From: Pomacea canaliculata
Taxonomy: Eukaryota > Mollusca > Gastropoda > Architaenioglossa > Ampullariidae
Reading direction: 5' to 3'
Assembly: GCF_003073045.1 (NCBI RefSeq)
Contig: NC_037591.1
Coordinates: forward strand, 21,423,319-21,487,318
Length of the DNA stretch: 64,000 nt
The position numbers and the translations under genes were made by a program. Positions 25,032 to 40,000 of the stretch are shown here, in pieces (within the stretch, counting starts at the first letter, position 1; the number at the start of each line of letters is the position of its first letter). Under the pieces are notes generated by a model. That model saw only the letters and a list, made by a program, of their open reading frames with translations. It was not told the DNA's origin and made no database searches.

Positions 25032-28000
25032 TCATAATTCAAACAGGTCATCATTTGCTTTTTGACTTTTTTCTAAAGAGTCCTGCACCATACGTGCCTG
25101 TGTGCGTGTGCGGATCACAAGAACTGGAGAGCTTGGTGTGTCCTCAAATGAAATAGTTCGCCGGGAACTTTGGGAGCTTGTAGACCCTTTGCGTGGAAGA
25201 AACTGCAGAGGATTATGAGAATCAATCTCGCTGAGAAATCTGTGATGCAAGGGAAAGAAATACAGAGCTGTGTTAGTAGTAAAAGAAAAAAAAAACCCAG
25301 AGAGAATGGAAAAAGACTTACATTAAGAACCACAATTTCTTTGCTTTTATACACTGGTGAAATAAAATTTTAAAGTTTACATATGGTATAAAGAATGACA
25401 CCCCGCCTCCCCAAAGCGGATGCTCAGTAACAATACCTCATTCAAAAAAAATAATTGCATGATGTTGCATAGGAAGTTTGGTTCTCTTGTACAGCTCTTT
25501 CTTTCACCCTCTTAAGGGAAATAATCCAGAAACTACACGGCAAAACTTCCCTATTACGATTTGGCTCGGTAAATTTCACCAAAATCAGGTCAAAAGTGTA
25601 AGAGGCCGCAGTAGGGAGATCAACCAGCCTGCTTTCTTTCCACAACGACTTCAAACACCTATAAATTCAATTTCATGTGTTTAAATATTGAAATAAAGCT
25701 TTTACAAACCATACCATAATGTTTTGGTTTTGGTTTTCACCTGATCATAATTACTATCCGTTGTTATGCTTCACTGAAGAGTTACAGTATTGGGAAACTA
25801 ACAGTCCAGGCAAGAGCATAATTATACATCCGCACCGTGATAAAGGCTATGGTTGACTGATTTAATAGGAAAGTGCTTCACATGGTGATTTCGCACTATG
25901 GGGGAGAGGGAGGAAGGAGGAAACCTGAAGTACCAGGAGAAAAACCCCAGTGCCCAGCCCTGTGGACAGGTGTCACGTACAAAGTTTCCCGAGACAAGAT
26001 CTGAACCCTGATCAAGTTTCTCACTGAAGTGGTGACAAGTGAGCTTTTTAACCACTATGTACACTACTGGGCGCTCCTTTACTTATTTTAGACAAAGATG
26101 ATCTTTTAAAATACACTATGTATATTTTAACATATTTTCTACAAAAAGGTGGAATAAGGTGCAAACAGTATATCACCATTGTTTTTTAACTAAGCACATG
26201 ACTAGCAAAAACACACACAAAAGGTCGTAATAAAGCACCATTGACTGGTGTGCGCTGATAAAGAGACTACAATGAAAGGGCGCTGGTCATTTTGATCAAA
26301 AACTATATGGCGCTGGTTATATCGACCTCCTGCCTGAATAAAATCGAGCTCGCCATAACCATATAGGTTCCATGCAGTCAACATCGTTCCAAACCGGGAG
26401 TCGAATCGACCAAGTCCAGGTTAATGAATGCTCGAAGTGTAAAACCTGTTTCATAATAATGGGATGTCTACATATACATTTAATAAGAACCTAGAAAATA
26501 AAAAATAATAACGACAGAGGCTTTTAAAAGAAAAACAACTACTGACTGAAAAGAAAATCGCTTTATGGTATGCACCATCGTGTTGTTCTCTGAATGTGTA
26601 TTGCCTAGCAGCCAGTTTTGTTCAGAAAGGTGGTGACCAACTTGTTGGAATAAAGCATGGTTCTGTTGAGAATGAGTGAAGTTAACAGCTACTTCTGTGA
26701 CTCGTCTCTCGGGCTGGATGGATGCGACTTTCAGTAATGGGATGATGTGGCAGATATGACAAATTATGCAGATCCGGCGCTAGGGGGATGAGGGGCCTTT
26801 GGAAGCCGACACAACATACATAACAGGGAAATAAAAATTTACGGACTGTGTCACCCTGATGGTGCACTTGTTAGCGCGAGGCCCCCATTTATGCGAGGGG
26901 CCTTAGGCGGTCGGCCCTACTCGCCCAACTTAGCGTCAGCTCTCATTTAAGGTTTGGGTCAAAATGACAGGAGACCCATAAAACAGTATTTAATTTTACA
27001 TGATTTCTGCAGAAAATCACAATATGTAGGGTTAGCGACTGGGCAAAAGCAGTGTATTTTAAAATGTGCTTTTTGCACACAAAAAAGTCAGAGCATAAAC
27101 TGTTGATCAATACAGGTGCTTAGCCATAGCATGAACTTCTTTCCCAGAGAATAACTTCTGTTATAACCCACAAAATAACGTTCATAGAGCTAGTCTCTCT
27201 CCTCCCTTCTCACTATTGTTCCCTCCTCTCTCTCTCACACACACACAATCTTTCTCATATGCACATGTACACATAGTGCACACCTACATGCCTACAGAGG
27301 CTAATACAATCAGCCATTCAATTAGTGATAGCTTCGAAACTTTGAACTTAGCCCACCAGAGGTTGCATGACCCTATCATGACATTGAGTGACAAATGCTT
27401 ATATGTGTTAAATGATTGCAGGAAAACATTGTAGAAAATAAAGGAAGCCTGCCTTTTCCGTGACTCTGCTCCAAACTTAAAAGTGCAGCATAAACTAGAT
27501 GCAATATATTCATATACATTTAAATTGAGGCTTGGAGCGTATGCAACAGATAACTGACCCTTACTGTTGACATTCATAGGAAAATGGAAAGATTTCACAT
27601 TAACGTTAGAAAAAAAATCATAAGGTTAAAGATAAAAACTAGTGATAAAACTACAAATCTGTTTAAATCATGAGCGGAAAAAAAATAAAAAAGATAGTTA
27701 TCTATAACTACATTTCTAAACGCATTAGCAAATAAATAGAACAGAAAGATACCATAACCAAACAAGAAAGCAACTATAAAAATAAACAGAAATCATAAAT
27801 TTTAAATATATGTGGTTACTGGCACTATCAGACTAGTGCTAAAGAACACCTTACAATCCATCAAGAATGTACTTGAAAACATAGCTATATGGTAAGCACT
27901 AAAGATCATAATCAATATAACAGTTACACACGCTCTCCCTAACTACTGATTGATCTACCATAAAAATAAACTAATTCAACAAACTATGATAAATAATTAC

Positions 28001-31000
28001 CAAAAGAGTTTTATGATAACTAAGGATGGTATACACGGAGAAACTGCAGAAGCACAAGCAGGGAATCAGCAAACATGCAGTTGAGGATGAGTAAGCAGGT
28101 CAACTGACATGCCAAGACAAAAGCCAAAATCTGTAGTGTGTGCTGTTAGTGACCACTTCTGGACACAGCTTTCTTATAGAGTAACAGTTGACGAGGATTT
28201 TAACCAAAAAAATGCATGCATGTGGAGCTATGCAGATATGTGACATCACTCTGCTTCTGTCCTCTGCTTACTCCAGTCACTCGTTTTAACCAATGCAAAA
28301 AAACCTCAAACATCGTTATCACCCAGTCCATTAAAAGCAATTTATTAATGTTGCATAGCTCCATGCCACACTCCTGTGAACAATGGGTTGTACTGAAACC
28401 TTCTGTTCAGTAGGATCAACCTTTGCTCTATAAGAAAGTTTTGCCCACTTCTTGTTTGCATGCGCACAAAAAAAAAGAAAACAACAATATGTACTAACAG
28501 GGCACTTACTATACCAGAATAATCATGTATGCTGACAAGTAAAACAACTCTGTTACTTCATTTTCAAGTATTATTTTAGGAAGCATATCAGTTAAATGTA
28601 TTTGTTGTTAGTGCCTTCTGGATTCAATATATTTATTTTTGAAGAAGTTTGTTTCAGAAAATAGGTCAACATTTTCAAATAGATTTGAAAAAGTTCAATG
28701 ATTCCTAGAAAATGTTCTTTATTCTGTTTTTTATATCTTCTAAACCTATTATTACTGCCAAAGAAAAACTTTATTAAAAGACTTGGGTAGGTAAGGAATA
28801 TCAATTTTTATATTGCACCAAATTTTAGTTACAAACTACTGATCGCGCACCACACACACACACACTTCGTAAGTCACCCAGTTAAGTATTTTTGATAAAT
28901 GTGCAAGACTGTCTTGTTTTAATCCAGATATATGTACTTGTTTAAGCACAGTGCTATTTACTGATCCCAATATATGCATTGTAGCTACTAACTGCACACC
29001 TAAGGGCTGTCTCAAACCAAAAATCATAAATGCACCCTGATGCTATATGCAAATTTAGAAAAAAAAAAGTTTAAGCCTACCGCATTGCTGTTTTCAGAAA
29101 CTGAGGTCGGATGCATGGCTAAAGTAATGGCATTTATAAATACTTTGTTTCACTGTGTTTAGTTGCATCCTAATTATATATACATGAAACCCGCCAGATA
29201 GTTCATAACAGATGGCTTATTCAATACCACGACTACAGCGAATTCTTAAGCTCTAAAGTCTAAACCATGGTGACATAGACAGCATGTACTAATGCTTATC
29301 AACAGAAGAAAAGACAGAACATTCATGTATACACAGATTTTTGTGTGCATGTCACAGAGCTAAGATCTAAGAAATGCACAAGGAGTTTGTTATTGATACT
29401 TAAAGACAGATGCATAATGGAACTAGAAATATTATCCAACACCGTAAACAAAAAAAGTTACTCATTTGTAGCTAAGCATCAGGTTGTGAAATAAAATGAA
29501 ATGGAACCTTCTTCTCTTTAACTTATTCTTTATCTGTGTAACTGACACTTATTGTCACAGTCCTTTTGAAATTTGTCAAATTTTTGGAAAGGTATCTTAT
29601 ATAATTTTGCTTTGTGTTTTAGATTTTATAGACAGAATTTGTACTGATTTGAGACAACCCCCTTGTGGTAGCTAACTTTTGAAAAGGGGAAAATAACCCA
29701 AAATGCACCATATGCGAATCAGCAAGAGTGATATCCAATACCCATCTAAGTGTCAGCATTCGGTCTCCCTCTCCAAAACCAGTTCGTAATCTGAGCCCAG
29801 AGAGTGAATCACTGAGCGTCCAGGCACATGAGTGTGGACAATGATTCTGTGGAAAACATAACAGCAAGTTTGCTTCCCTTGCAATAGCATTTCGATTTTG
29901 TAATCATCTACAGGACTGTGTAAAAGGAGGAGCTATAAGTGTATGACAAAATCACCTGAATCAGTGGTGACCAGGGATAAGAGAAAATTAAAATCACATT
30001 TACTTGACCCAGTAAAAGTAATAATAAAAACAATTGGAAAAAAATTAAGTATAAATATGAAACCAAGAAACACTTGTCAGACTACCAAAAATGGGGCATA
30101 TGCAGTCCAGGTTACCAAAGACTGAGAAAAGTGAGACATACAAAGAGAGAAAGACTGACAAGAGAAGATATTAAGTGCAGGCAAAGAAGTTGGGGGCAGG
30201 GGTAGAAGGCTAACAAAAGCAGATTGCCTTGTATGCTCCATAACCCCAGGAAATAGACACTGTGGGTACGCAAAACGTCACCATAAAAAACAAACAAAGA
30301 CACTAAAGATAAAATTACCAAATATACTCAAAACAAATTCAAACTGATTCCGGTTCATAGAACACGTCATATCCCAGTGTTTATCCTGAAGAGAAAAAGA
30401 AATTTACAGGGCATGCACAAAGGTGGATAATGCTTCAGAAGCAAAAAATGAGCTTATATACTGTACACAGCTTCATTAAATATACAACTGCCAAACCTTG
30501 GTGATTTACTTACATTAACTAGCATATTAAATGTAAGGTTTCCTTACTCATTCAATTATTTGTAAGCATGATCCTAGTAAGTTTGATTTAGAAATGCCCA
30601 TGCAGAAACTACAAATGAAAACAATATTTTACTGGATAATGGTACTAAGAAATCACAAATAAACAGAAAATTAGCAAACATTTTTACAATGCATCAGTAC
30701 ATAAACAATGGTGGACTGATCAGCATCTCACAGATCTTCGTGCATGAACAGGTCCACCTGTATATGCACAATACAAAACAGATACATTGTTGATCTTTCT
30801 CCACAAATCTATTCTGCAATCTTCAAAGTTTAAAAAACGATATATGATAGAAATCAGTAAAGATTTAAACTCAGGAGGCAGATTCTTCCCTGCACTCTTT
30901 TAGAATCATGGCATTTGATGGCAAATATTAAATGTTCACATTACACAGCCAGTGGAATGAAATCAACTGAAAATAATGCTGTCACTCGCACATGGCACAG

Positions 31001-34000
31001 AAAAGCAAATACAAATGCCACAAAACAAGACCTGAAAAAAAACTATTTGAGGTCAAAGCTGCAGGATGCAAGCCTCTTCACTAAAATCAATAGCTCAAAC
31101 ACACTAAGTTCACTTAGAAGCCTCTCAACTGTAAGAACTCAACCCAGGCTAATTACATAAAGTGATCCACAATGATTTAAAGCACAACAGTGCAGGTCAT
31201 GCAGATTAGTTTGATGTGCACTGAATTCTTATCAAGTGTTAAACACATGAAGCTGTCACTTCTACTTGACAGGAAGTTTTTTTTTCCATTTATTTTGTAA
31301 AAACTAAAAAAAAAAATATCAATAAGCAAGTTCAATACTCAAATATCAACATACTACATATTGCTTTATAATGATGTCTTCACTAGAAGGAGAGAGAGTG
31401 TGTGCATGCGTGCAAGAACATATGTGTGTGTGTGTAGCTATGCATGTGGGTGGTGGAACATATATGTGCATAACCTCCTAATGCTATTAACACAGCCTCT
31501 GTGTACTATAAATTTATTAATTATAACTTAAAAATATATGTTTTTTTTCTATTTGCCTTCCTTTACACCTAAGCTGAGACACATATACCAGCTTTGAATT
31601 CCACGGAAAAGTCAAAAACAACAAATGCAAAAGTGCAATGCAGCAAAATATTTGTCATTGCAGCTACTTTAATGAGGCCCTTTATTGTTGCATTAAATGT
31701 CAGCATACAGTCAGACAAGCATTTGGTCATTGTACAGCAGTTGCATCATTTTTATAAAAAAATCTATTTTCCTGTGTCAAATGAAAAAGTTTGCTAAGAC
31801 TGCATTTTTCTAGCCTGAACTGGGTTGTTTTGGTATTTTGCCACTAGATAACCTAGGACTCTGTACCATAGATAATACTTGATCACACTTTCTCACAGTA
31901 AGCCAGGATTAACTGATACATTAATGGCTGATCTACTTTCTAACCTGTGCTGAATGAATGGCCGACATTCTCTAAACTGTAAATTATAGCTGGTTATCAC
32001 TGAAAAATCAGGTACTTTAAAATGGACACCTCCTTTTCCCTTGTATGTTTAAGAAGCAGTCATCAACAGCAGTTAGTACTTGACTTACATTACATGCAAG
32101 CTGTTCAGTGAGCAGTGCTGACAGAGCTTAGAAAGAAAGTATGTTTTGATTCCAGCACTGTCCTATGATGGGAGCATACAAAGGTGGTAGGGTTATAAAA
32201 ATGCATGAACCACACCAGTCTCTTTGCTGTGGCAGCAGTGTTACCTTTGCTGGACCTGTATATAATTTTTTTTTTCCAACGAACAATTGGGGTACAGGAT
32301 TTACACCTGCATAAGAGCAAACATTTTATGGCATCACTGTAATAAAGGTATCATAGGAACAGCTGACATAAAAGTTCCCCCAAACCACACCAGCTGTTGC
32401 ATTCTGCTGGCAGTTTAAAGTGGTGCACTTGGCATTCCCTAATAGGATGAAGAAAAAAATTGCTAGACCTGGTGAAGGGTCTTTCTTGGTGCCCAACACC
32501 AGAGATTGTAAAGAATGAATGGTGAAATCTCCAGACCACCAATAGTTGGAAAGCACACATTTTCAATGCAGACTTGTATGGGGCTCTGTGTTCCCTATGG
32601 TCAGCTTGTTATGCTGCAAATGATAACTCCCTAGCATGAGCCTAAAGCAATGAAGGCAGGAAAAAGCCAAACAAAGTAATGTTCCAAAATCTTGCTTGCC
32701 AACAAAATCTCTCAGCTGATAATAAGGGGACCAATGAGAGAAGTCTAGGATAGATGTAGTTAATATTATAATAATGTCCACAAACTTAATTTTTGCCATT
32801 TTCTTCAGGGTCCACACATAACTATTTCAATCTGTTGTGCTGGAATCAAACTGAAAGAATATACAACAGTAAATTAAAGGCCATCTCAAAGAATGGAGTG
32901 GCATTGTATCAGCAATGCAAGCAACATTTCAGCAGTCTTAGGTGAAAAAAAAAGAAGTTGATACACTTCCAAACCTTTGTTATTGTTCATCCTTTATTGA
33001 TGATGGAAAGGAAACAGTCTGAAACACATCAGACATCAATAAATGTTCTGTAAAGTGCATAGTTCTTTTCTGCATGTCTTCCTAATCTACGTGGAACACA
33101 GCAATTTGGCTATTAAATTCTTTGTTGCTGGATGCTTTAGTAGCTTCCCTATCTGGACTTTAACTGCTTGAGAAATGAAAAGCATACTTATTCCCCAGCC
33201 TCTAAACATCACTTTTAATAAAATCAAAGATCTGTCACAATAATTAAAAACAAAAAATGCACAAACATGGGTTAAATAAGACAAATAGATTTACTTTTAA
33301 TCTAGGTATTTTGTTAATCATAACAAAATGCAAGACTGCTAAACAACACTTAACCATGAATCTGTATCCTACACAAGTCCGGGCTCTTAACAGTATCTTC
33401 AGTTGAACAAAGAATTGAAACACTTGTTATGGTGTGCTATGGTAAAAGAAACTACACTCTTTCTTCAGAAATCAGATCTTATAATATAACTGCTGGGGGA
33501 TAGCCTAGTGGTTTGAGCAATGGAATCCGAACCTGAAGGTGCATACACTGCAGCTGTGGATTCTCTAGATGGCTTGGGAGGTAAGGCAGCAAAAGCGCAG
33601 AGACAGGTTTTGCTCCAAAATATGCAGGAGCTCTAACACCTCCTCCTCCTCTTTTATGACTGAACGATCATGAGACTGCATTTTAACTTCATCTTAACCC
33701 AACCTACCCCTTAATGAGGATTTCTCATGGAAATGGAATTTTCCTCAAATGCAATCCATCTGCACAATTCCAAGAAATCAAAAACTAAAAAACTCTCTTG
33801 TCACATGAAGACACCCATCCTATTTTTTAACACATCTGTAACAAATTGTATTTCCATGAAGTACACTAAACCCAAATCTGTATCATGCAAAACTTCTGCA
33901 ATAATAATCAGAAGTTTATTAACAAAAGAAAAAGGTCATTCATGTTGTCAGCGAATTCTGAAATTGGTCATATTTCTACTATAGACTAGTGGTTGTAGCT

Positions 34001-37000
34001 GTTAATTTGGGATCCAATTTACTTTACACGGATTAATCTCATGTGTCATAAAAATTTGCCATAAAAATGCATTGCATGCTGGCAAGTACCAAAGTAGCAA
34101 CAAGCACATTTTCTGATAGCAGCAGCTTCCATTGATTACTGTACCTACTTGTAGTATAACATTAAAACATTAACATTTATCTTATTTTCAGGCCTTCAAG
34201 TCTAAGTTATCTGTGTCTCTTTATTTTAAGAAAGATTTAGCCTTCAGACAGCAAACTTTTTTTTTGGCATATCCCTTTCACTCACTGTTTTCTGCAACAT
34301 TAATTATTATACAAACTCTTTATGAGATTTGAAATTTAACATTTTAGTGAAAATAAACAGCTCAAATGCTATCTTGCAGAAACAGTAGTAAGGCTACTTT
34401 TATAAGATATTAAATGACTTTAGTTTTCTTGTTTTAGTCCCTTAAAATAAATGGATATTTACAGTTGGAGCACAAAAAAAGAAATGGGAGGATGGGAATG
34501 TGGAAAGAGGAAAAAATAAAAACTGAATCGGATTTGTATTAAATTGAATGAGTATTCCACCACCATCATTCTATGATGTCCATGGCCAGTTTTATATTTA
34601 CACCTATATTCCCCCTTTCAGGCTCTCTCCAAGTTTAGCACACATTATAATCAACTGTTGACCAGTAATCGGTTAAACTATGACTTTTTTGTGGTAGGAA
34701 GTTTTCACTCAAAGGATGTCTTACATTGTTACAACAATAAAGGAGTTCTTTAATCAGATTGGGAAATTTTCTTGTAGATTTGTGTGTGTGTTTTTGCTGT
34801 TACTATAGCCAACAAACAAGAAGTAAAATTAGATCATTGTCTTGGCATGATACACCACTTAACTAGAAATGTCCACAAGAGAGCAGTACTGTTCTAAAAA
34901 TGTTTACAACAAAATCTGTACCATTAGCAGTTATAATCATCAAAAGACAACAATCAAAAACAAAACAAATAAAACAGTTAAAATGATACACAGATATAAA
35001 TGCACACTTCTGCAAATGCCACTAGCAATAAAAAGCAAAGAATAAAATAGTAAGCTTTCATGCTATAAAACAGACCTGAAAATAAAGACAAAAATTAATA
35101 GTGAGCTTGAAATTAAAAGAAATTAAGAAAAATGGAAGCAGAACCAAGACAAAACAAATTAATATTTTTTTGTAACATGCAAAATAGCAGCTTCATTTAG
35201 AGGCATAAATGGAATCAATGCAGTCTGAAGTCTATTTGTGACAGGAATGCTTTTGCTGAACCTCAAATTAATCATTTTTACAACGCTTTTATCATATTAT
35301 ACATGGGTACTTGAAGGAATATTTGCTGCAGGAAAATAAGAAACAGTATTGTCTTATTGTCTACCTTTCAAAATATATAATTTCAAAAGAAAAAATATAA
35401 AGCATGTCACAAAGAATTAGAAATAATCTGACATAAGAAATGTTTTCAGCACAGAAAGATATAAGACAGGTGAAATCCTACACAAGAAAAACAAAATTAT
35501 GTCCAAAGATTCAAGGAATGATTAAGAATAAAAGTCTACAACATTGTTATTATTATTGGAAAACACTTCACAAAACATGTCAAAACATGAAGCTGTAAAC
35601 AGAAACGCACAGCATTACATGCACAGCAAAAGCACAAATTTGTGTAAACAATAAGCTCAACATCTGATGGCTGGCTACTTACTCTGCATTTTTTTCCATT
35701 TTGGCAACATCTGACTTCAGTTTTGCTAGACTGGAGTCATATTTACTGAAAAAGTCCAGAGGGTTACTTTCTTTTTTGCAACTTTCCACCTCTGTTGCAG
35801 TCTGCACTTCCTCTTTGCCAGAAGTCACCTCCTGGTTGGTTTCTTTGTCAGGAGGGTTGTTAGACCCAATAGAATTAACAGATCCAGTACGTTCTCGTTC
35901 AGAAAATGTCACAACAATTTCAGGCTGTGCAAGATGTTCATTTTCTGGAGACAGTGGTATGAGTACATGGTCCCGTAGAAAAAGCATGTCATTGTTCCAC
36001 AGTTTATTTTCCCTTTTCAACACTTCAACCTGAAAATGCAAAAATGCATTGCTTAAAGAAATCTAAAGTGGGAAAAAACCTGAGTATGGCATTAATTGTT
36101 CTGTAATTTTTACATTGGAGACAGTTTTTAATGATTAGATTAGTCAATCTTTTCTTCCCTCTGATAGACAATTGTGGAGATATTTTCTTTTTAGTTTACT
36201 CAGACTGGAATCCCAGATTCCCCAGCTAATGCTACTAAAATCTGCAGGAGTAGTGGGGGACCAAAGAGCTTTATCCTCATCACTGTGCCAACAGGCCAGA
36301 TGTATGAAATTGCATTTCACAGAACTCCACTCACAGAAATGAAAGAGTGGATGACCACATCTAGCTCATATGAAATCTGCCTGAAAAATATTCTGTTTAC
36401 ATGTCCAATTGAGGTTATACTTGCATGTCTTTTCACTAATAGAAACGTATCCCATCTTAAAAATAACTTCTCTCATTTCCAAGAATGTTCTATTCAAAGG
36501 TACATTACATTATATGCTTATTACACATAGCTAAAAATAGCTTCAAAAGTATAACCAAGCCATGCAAAGACATGTTTGCTCAATCTAAGAAGCCATAATG
36601 CTGACTCTCTCATTCTCTTTGTATATCTGGGTATACTTGAACATTTGAACAGGTGGGGAGGGAGGAGGTTTTCCTAAAGAAGTTTAGATAAAGACTTATC
36701 TTTTCTGTCAGTAGTGGCACACAAGATGGAAAATACTTCACACACTGATGTATATAGTAGACTTAAAATTTCCTTGCAGCAAGAATTATATGTGGATATT
36801 ATGAGCAAGATTTATGTAAGAAAGGCCTATGCTCAGTTTAGAATTGGTCTTTCAGAAATTGTCACAGGAACCTTTCTGCTCAGTACTAGGAACCCCCTTC
36901 TTGTCCATTTTGCCCAGATGCTTTGGAGGATGAAAAACATGTTCTATGGGTTTTTTTGGCGCTGTATTCTGACTTGAGAAATAAATATGGAAAAGAAGTT

Positions 37001-40000
37001 AATGGCGGTCAACACGACCTGAAAATATGTTTCTGCTGTACAAAAGAAAATTATGTAGCTTGGTATTTTCATATTTATAATTCTGAAATAAAAAGGAGGC
37101 TGGTATTAACTGGCTAATGTGCCTTGCAGGCCTATGGCTGCAGAGAACATTAAAGAGTGTGTATGGGTGTTTGTGGAAGAGTGTGCTTTATTCTTTTTTT
37201 CCCATATAATAAATGAAAGATTTGTATAGTGCACACTCACACTCATAAGAAGAATGCTTTTAGTGCTTAAAACAAGAATGAGACATGGACAACATGTATA
37301 TAAGAGATGGAAGAATAAAAAACAGTCTTGCTGACAATAAAGACAAATATAGGAAAAATGTGAAGAGGAACCAAGCAACAACTGAGAATATTGTAATTCT
37401 TCTAAGAAAGATGATAAGAAAGAAGCAAAAAGCGGAAAAAGGGGGGTGGTGTGGTGGAAAAAGGACTGGCATTCTGTGGACAGTGTTTGGAGTAATGCTC
37501 AAGGAAGAGTGCAGATTTGAAGAAAGCAACTGTAGGTAGGTGATGGATATGGAAAGGGAAAGAATCTTATTGCACAGTAACTAAAATTCATGTGACCATA
37601 TATTGTTCTTCTGATAGGAATATTAGGATATAGTCAACAGACAAAGAGCATAGCTGTCTGAGTGGGATGTAGAGAAAGTGAAGTTCAAAGAAATAGTCAG
37701 GGCAGGAGCCTGCAAAGAAATTAAAACATATCACGGACAGCTTGTACTGAATGTGAGAGCAGATGGGTAACCTGTACAGAAAACGAACCAGAGGAGTGAC
37801 ATGGTTCTGTTTCCTAACTCTAGAACCAGATGTGCAGCAGAGTTTCATACTTTCTGGATTTTATGGATGAGGTATGAGGGGCAGCCTGTGAGCAAGGAAT
37901 AATCAAGCCTAGAAAGAACAAACAAAAAGACAAGAGTGTTGGTAGTACATGTAGAGAGAAGGCGACGGATCACACTTAGTGTGATTATTAGTTATTTTTT
38001 ATTATGTGATTTTATTTTGTGATTATTACTTATTATTATTTGATTATTGGTTTAGTTTAGTCCTTGTTACTCCTAAAGGAGCATAGGGCCGCAACAACAC
38101 CTCGCCAGCAGACTCGGTTTTGGGCAGCCCCCTTCAGTTGGGCCCATGTGGTTCCGATGTCCTTTGCCTCGCTCTCCACTGTTCTTTTCCAAAAGATGAG
38201 GTGGCAAGCTGGCTTCCCTAAGGCTTTCACCAACATGCATCATGAGCTCTTCTAGAGAGGAATCTTCCCAACCAGGCACTTGTAGTATTGCTGCAGTTTC
38301 TGAAACAGCTTTTGTTTTTACATGAGCGGGTTGTTAGCCCAAAGCAAAACCCCCAACCTGGAGGGCCAGGGTGCAACATTTTAGTCTGGCCTCTCCCCTG
38401 ACAAACCTGTTCGGCTTGGTAAGACCTGCCAGGAGCACAAAACTCCCACCGACAGCTCTGTGGATCGACAAGGCGCGCAAGCCACCACACCACTACAAGG
38501 TAAGTTACACCAACTGGTGGTGGGGCACTAATATTAGGTAGAACAAAACTGGGCCAAGTACTGAGCCTTAGGGGACCCCACAAGAAAGTGGAACAGGGCA
38601 AGATGTTTGACCATCAATGAACACAGTCTGAGTCCTATCAGGAAGATAGGAGTTGAACCATGCTAGTGTGGGTCCAGAAATTCTGTAGGGTGTGAAGTTT
38701 TTGAAGAAGCAGAAAGCAGTTGATAGTGTTGAATGTAGCAGACAGGTCCAGTAGACTTAAGGCAGATATATCACCATGTCAAGGGTAGATAATACATCTG
38801 TGGTTACTTTAATTAGAGTAGATTTGGTACTCTGAAAAGGTCTAAATGTCGACTGAGCTTGAAAGATAAGGTGGTCCTCTTGTAAGTAGACCCAAAGTTG
38901 TGTCTAAACTATTTTCTCCATGATCTTAGAGAGAAAAATATATTGGGAAATGGGTGGTAGTTGCTCAAAACACTGACCTCAAGCATGACTTATTAAGTAG
39001 TGGCCTCACCAGGCATTTTTAAACAAAGATAGGAAAACATCCATTGACAAACTGACATTTACAACATTTATGATGGTAGGAAGTAAAATATCTAAGCACT
39101 CAAGAAGAAGGCTTTTAGACATTGGGTCTGACTTGGCAAGTTGTTGGCTTGGCTTTTAGAATAATCACCTTCATATTGGCCTCAGAGATGTACTCTTTAG
39201 AGATGTGGTGTTATGTAAACTTTGGTATAATACCTGCTGTACATATAGTTATATAAGTCATTTTGAATGGATTTGTATATTGGTTAATGTCTACAGCAAG
39301 TTTACCATATGCTGTAAAATAACTTTGTTCAGTTCTTAATACCCTTGGTGGAGAAAGGCTCTTATAGTACTAAAGTTTCAGTGAATCAAGGTTGGTATTT
39401 TTATCTCAGACTGTTGCTGGTTAGATTTGTTTTGTTAGATTGAGATGGTGTAAGAGAAATGGGTGGTTTGTGAAGACGTGTGTGATTGGGGGAAGGGGTA
39501 CTAAAAGGTGGAGTAAGAGTGATACAAACCACCTAAGTTTTGTTTTGCTGACCAATGGTCATGAGGATGTTACCTCTCTTAAGATACAATGAGTCTTCAT
39601 AAAAGGTATTGGAGTACAGGATAATTATGTATGAGTTGGGAGTCTTGTGTGTGGGAATAGGTGTATTCCTAAATGCTGTGTTGTAAAGTGTGTGTGTAAA
39701 GCTCTTGGTACATATGTTTACAGAAGTAAACAATAACTGGATTATGTTTATAGCAGTTTTAAGATGTTATGTAGTTATTATGACAGATGATCAGACCCTT
39801 GCTGGAGCTATGCTCTTAAAGCAATAAAGAATCAATCAACCAATCTCTCTCACTCACACATACTTTCTCTCTTCTTGCACATTACCTCTCTTTTCTTCAG
39901 TATTGCTGAGTACATAAGGCAGTTTTGGACTATAAACAGATAACCAAATTACCCTTGCCCAGAAGTTAAGCAATTGAAATGTGTTCAAAAGCTGTATGAA

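Noticed and set aside
26385-26410. tRNA T-arm-like phrase near CCGGGAGTCGAATCGACC
   Set aside because: No matching A box, anticodon arm or acceptor stem could be folded around it, so not called a tRNA gene.
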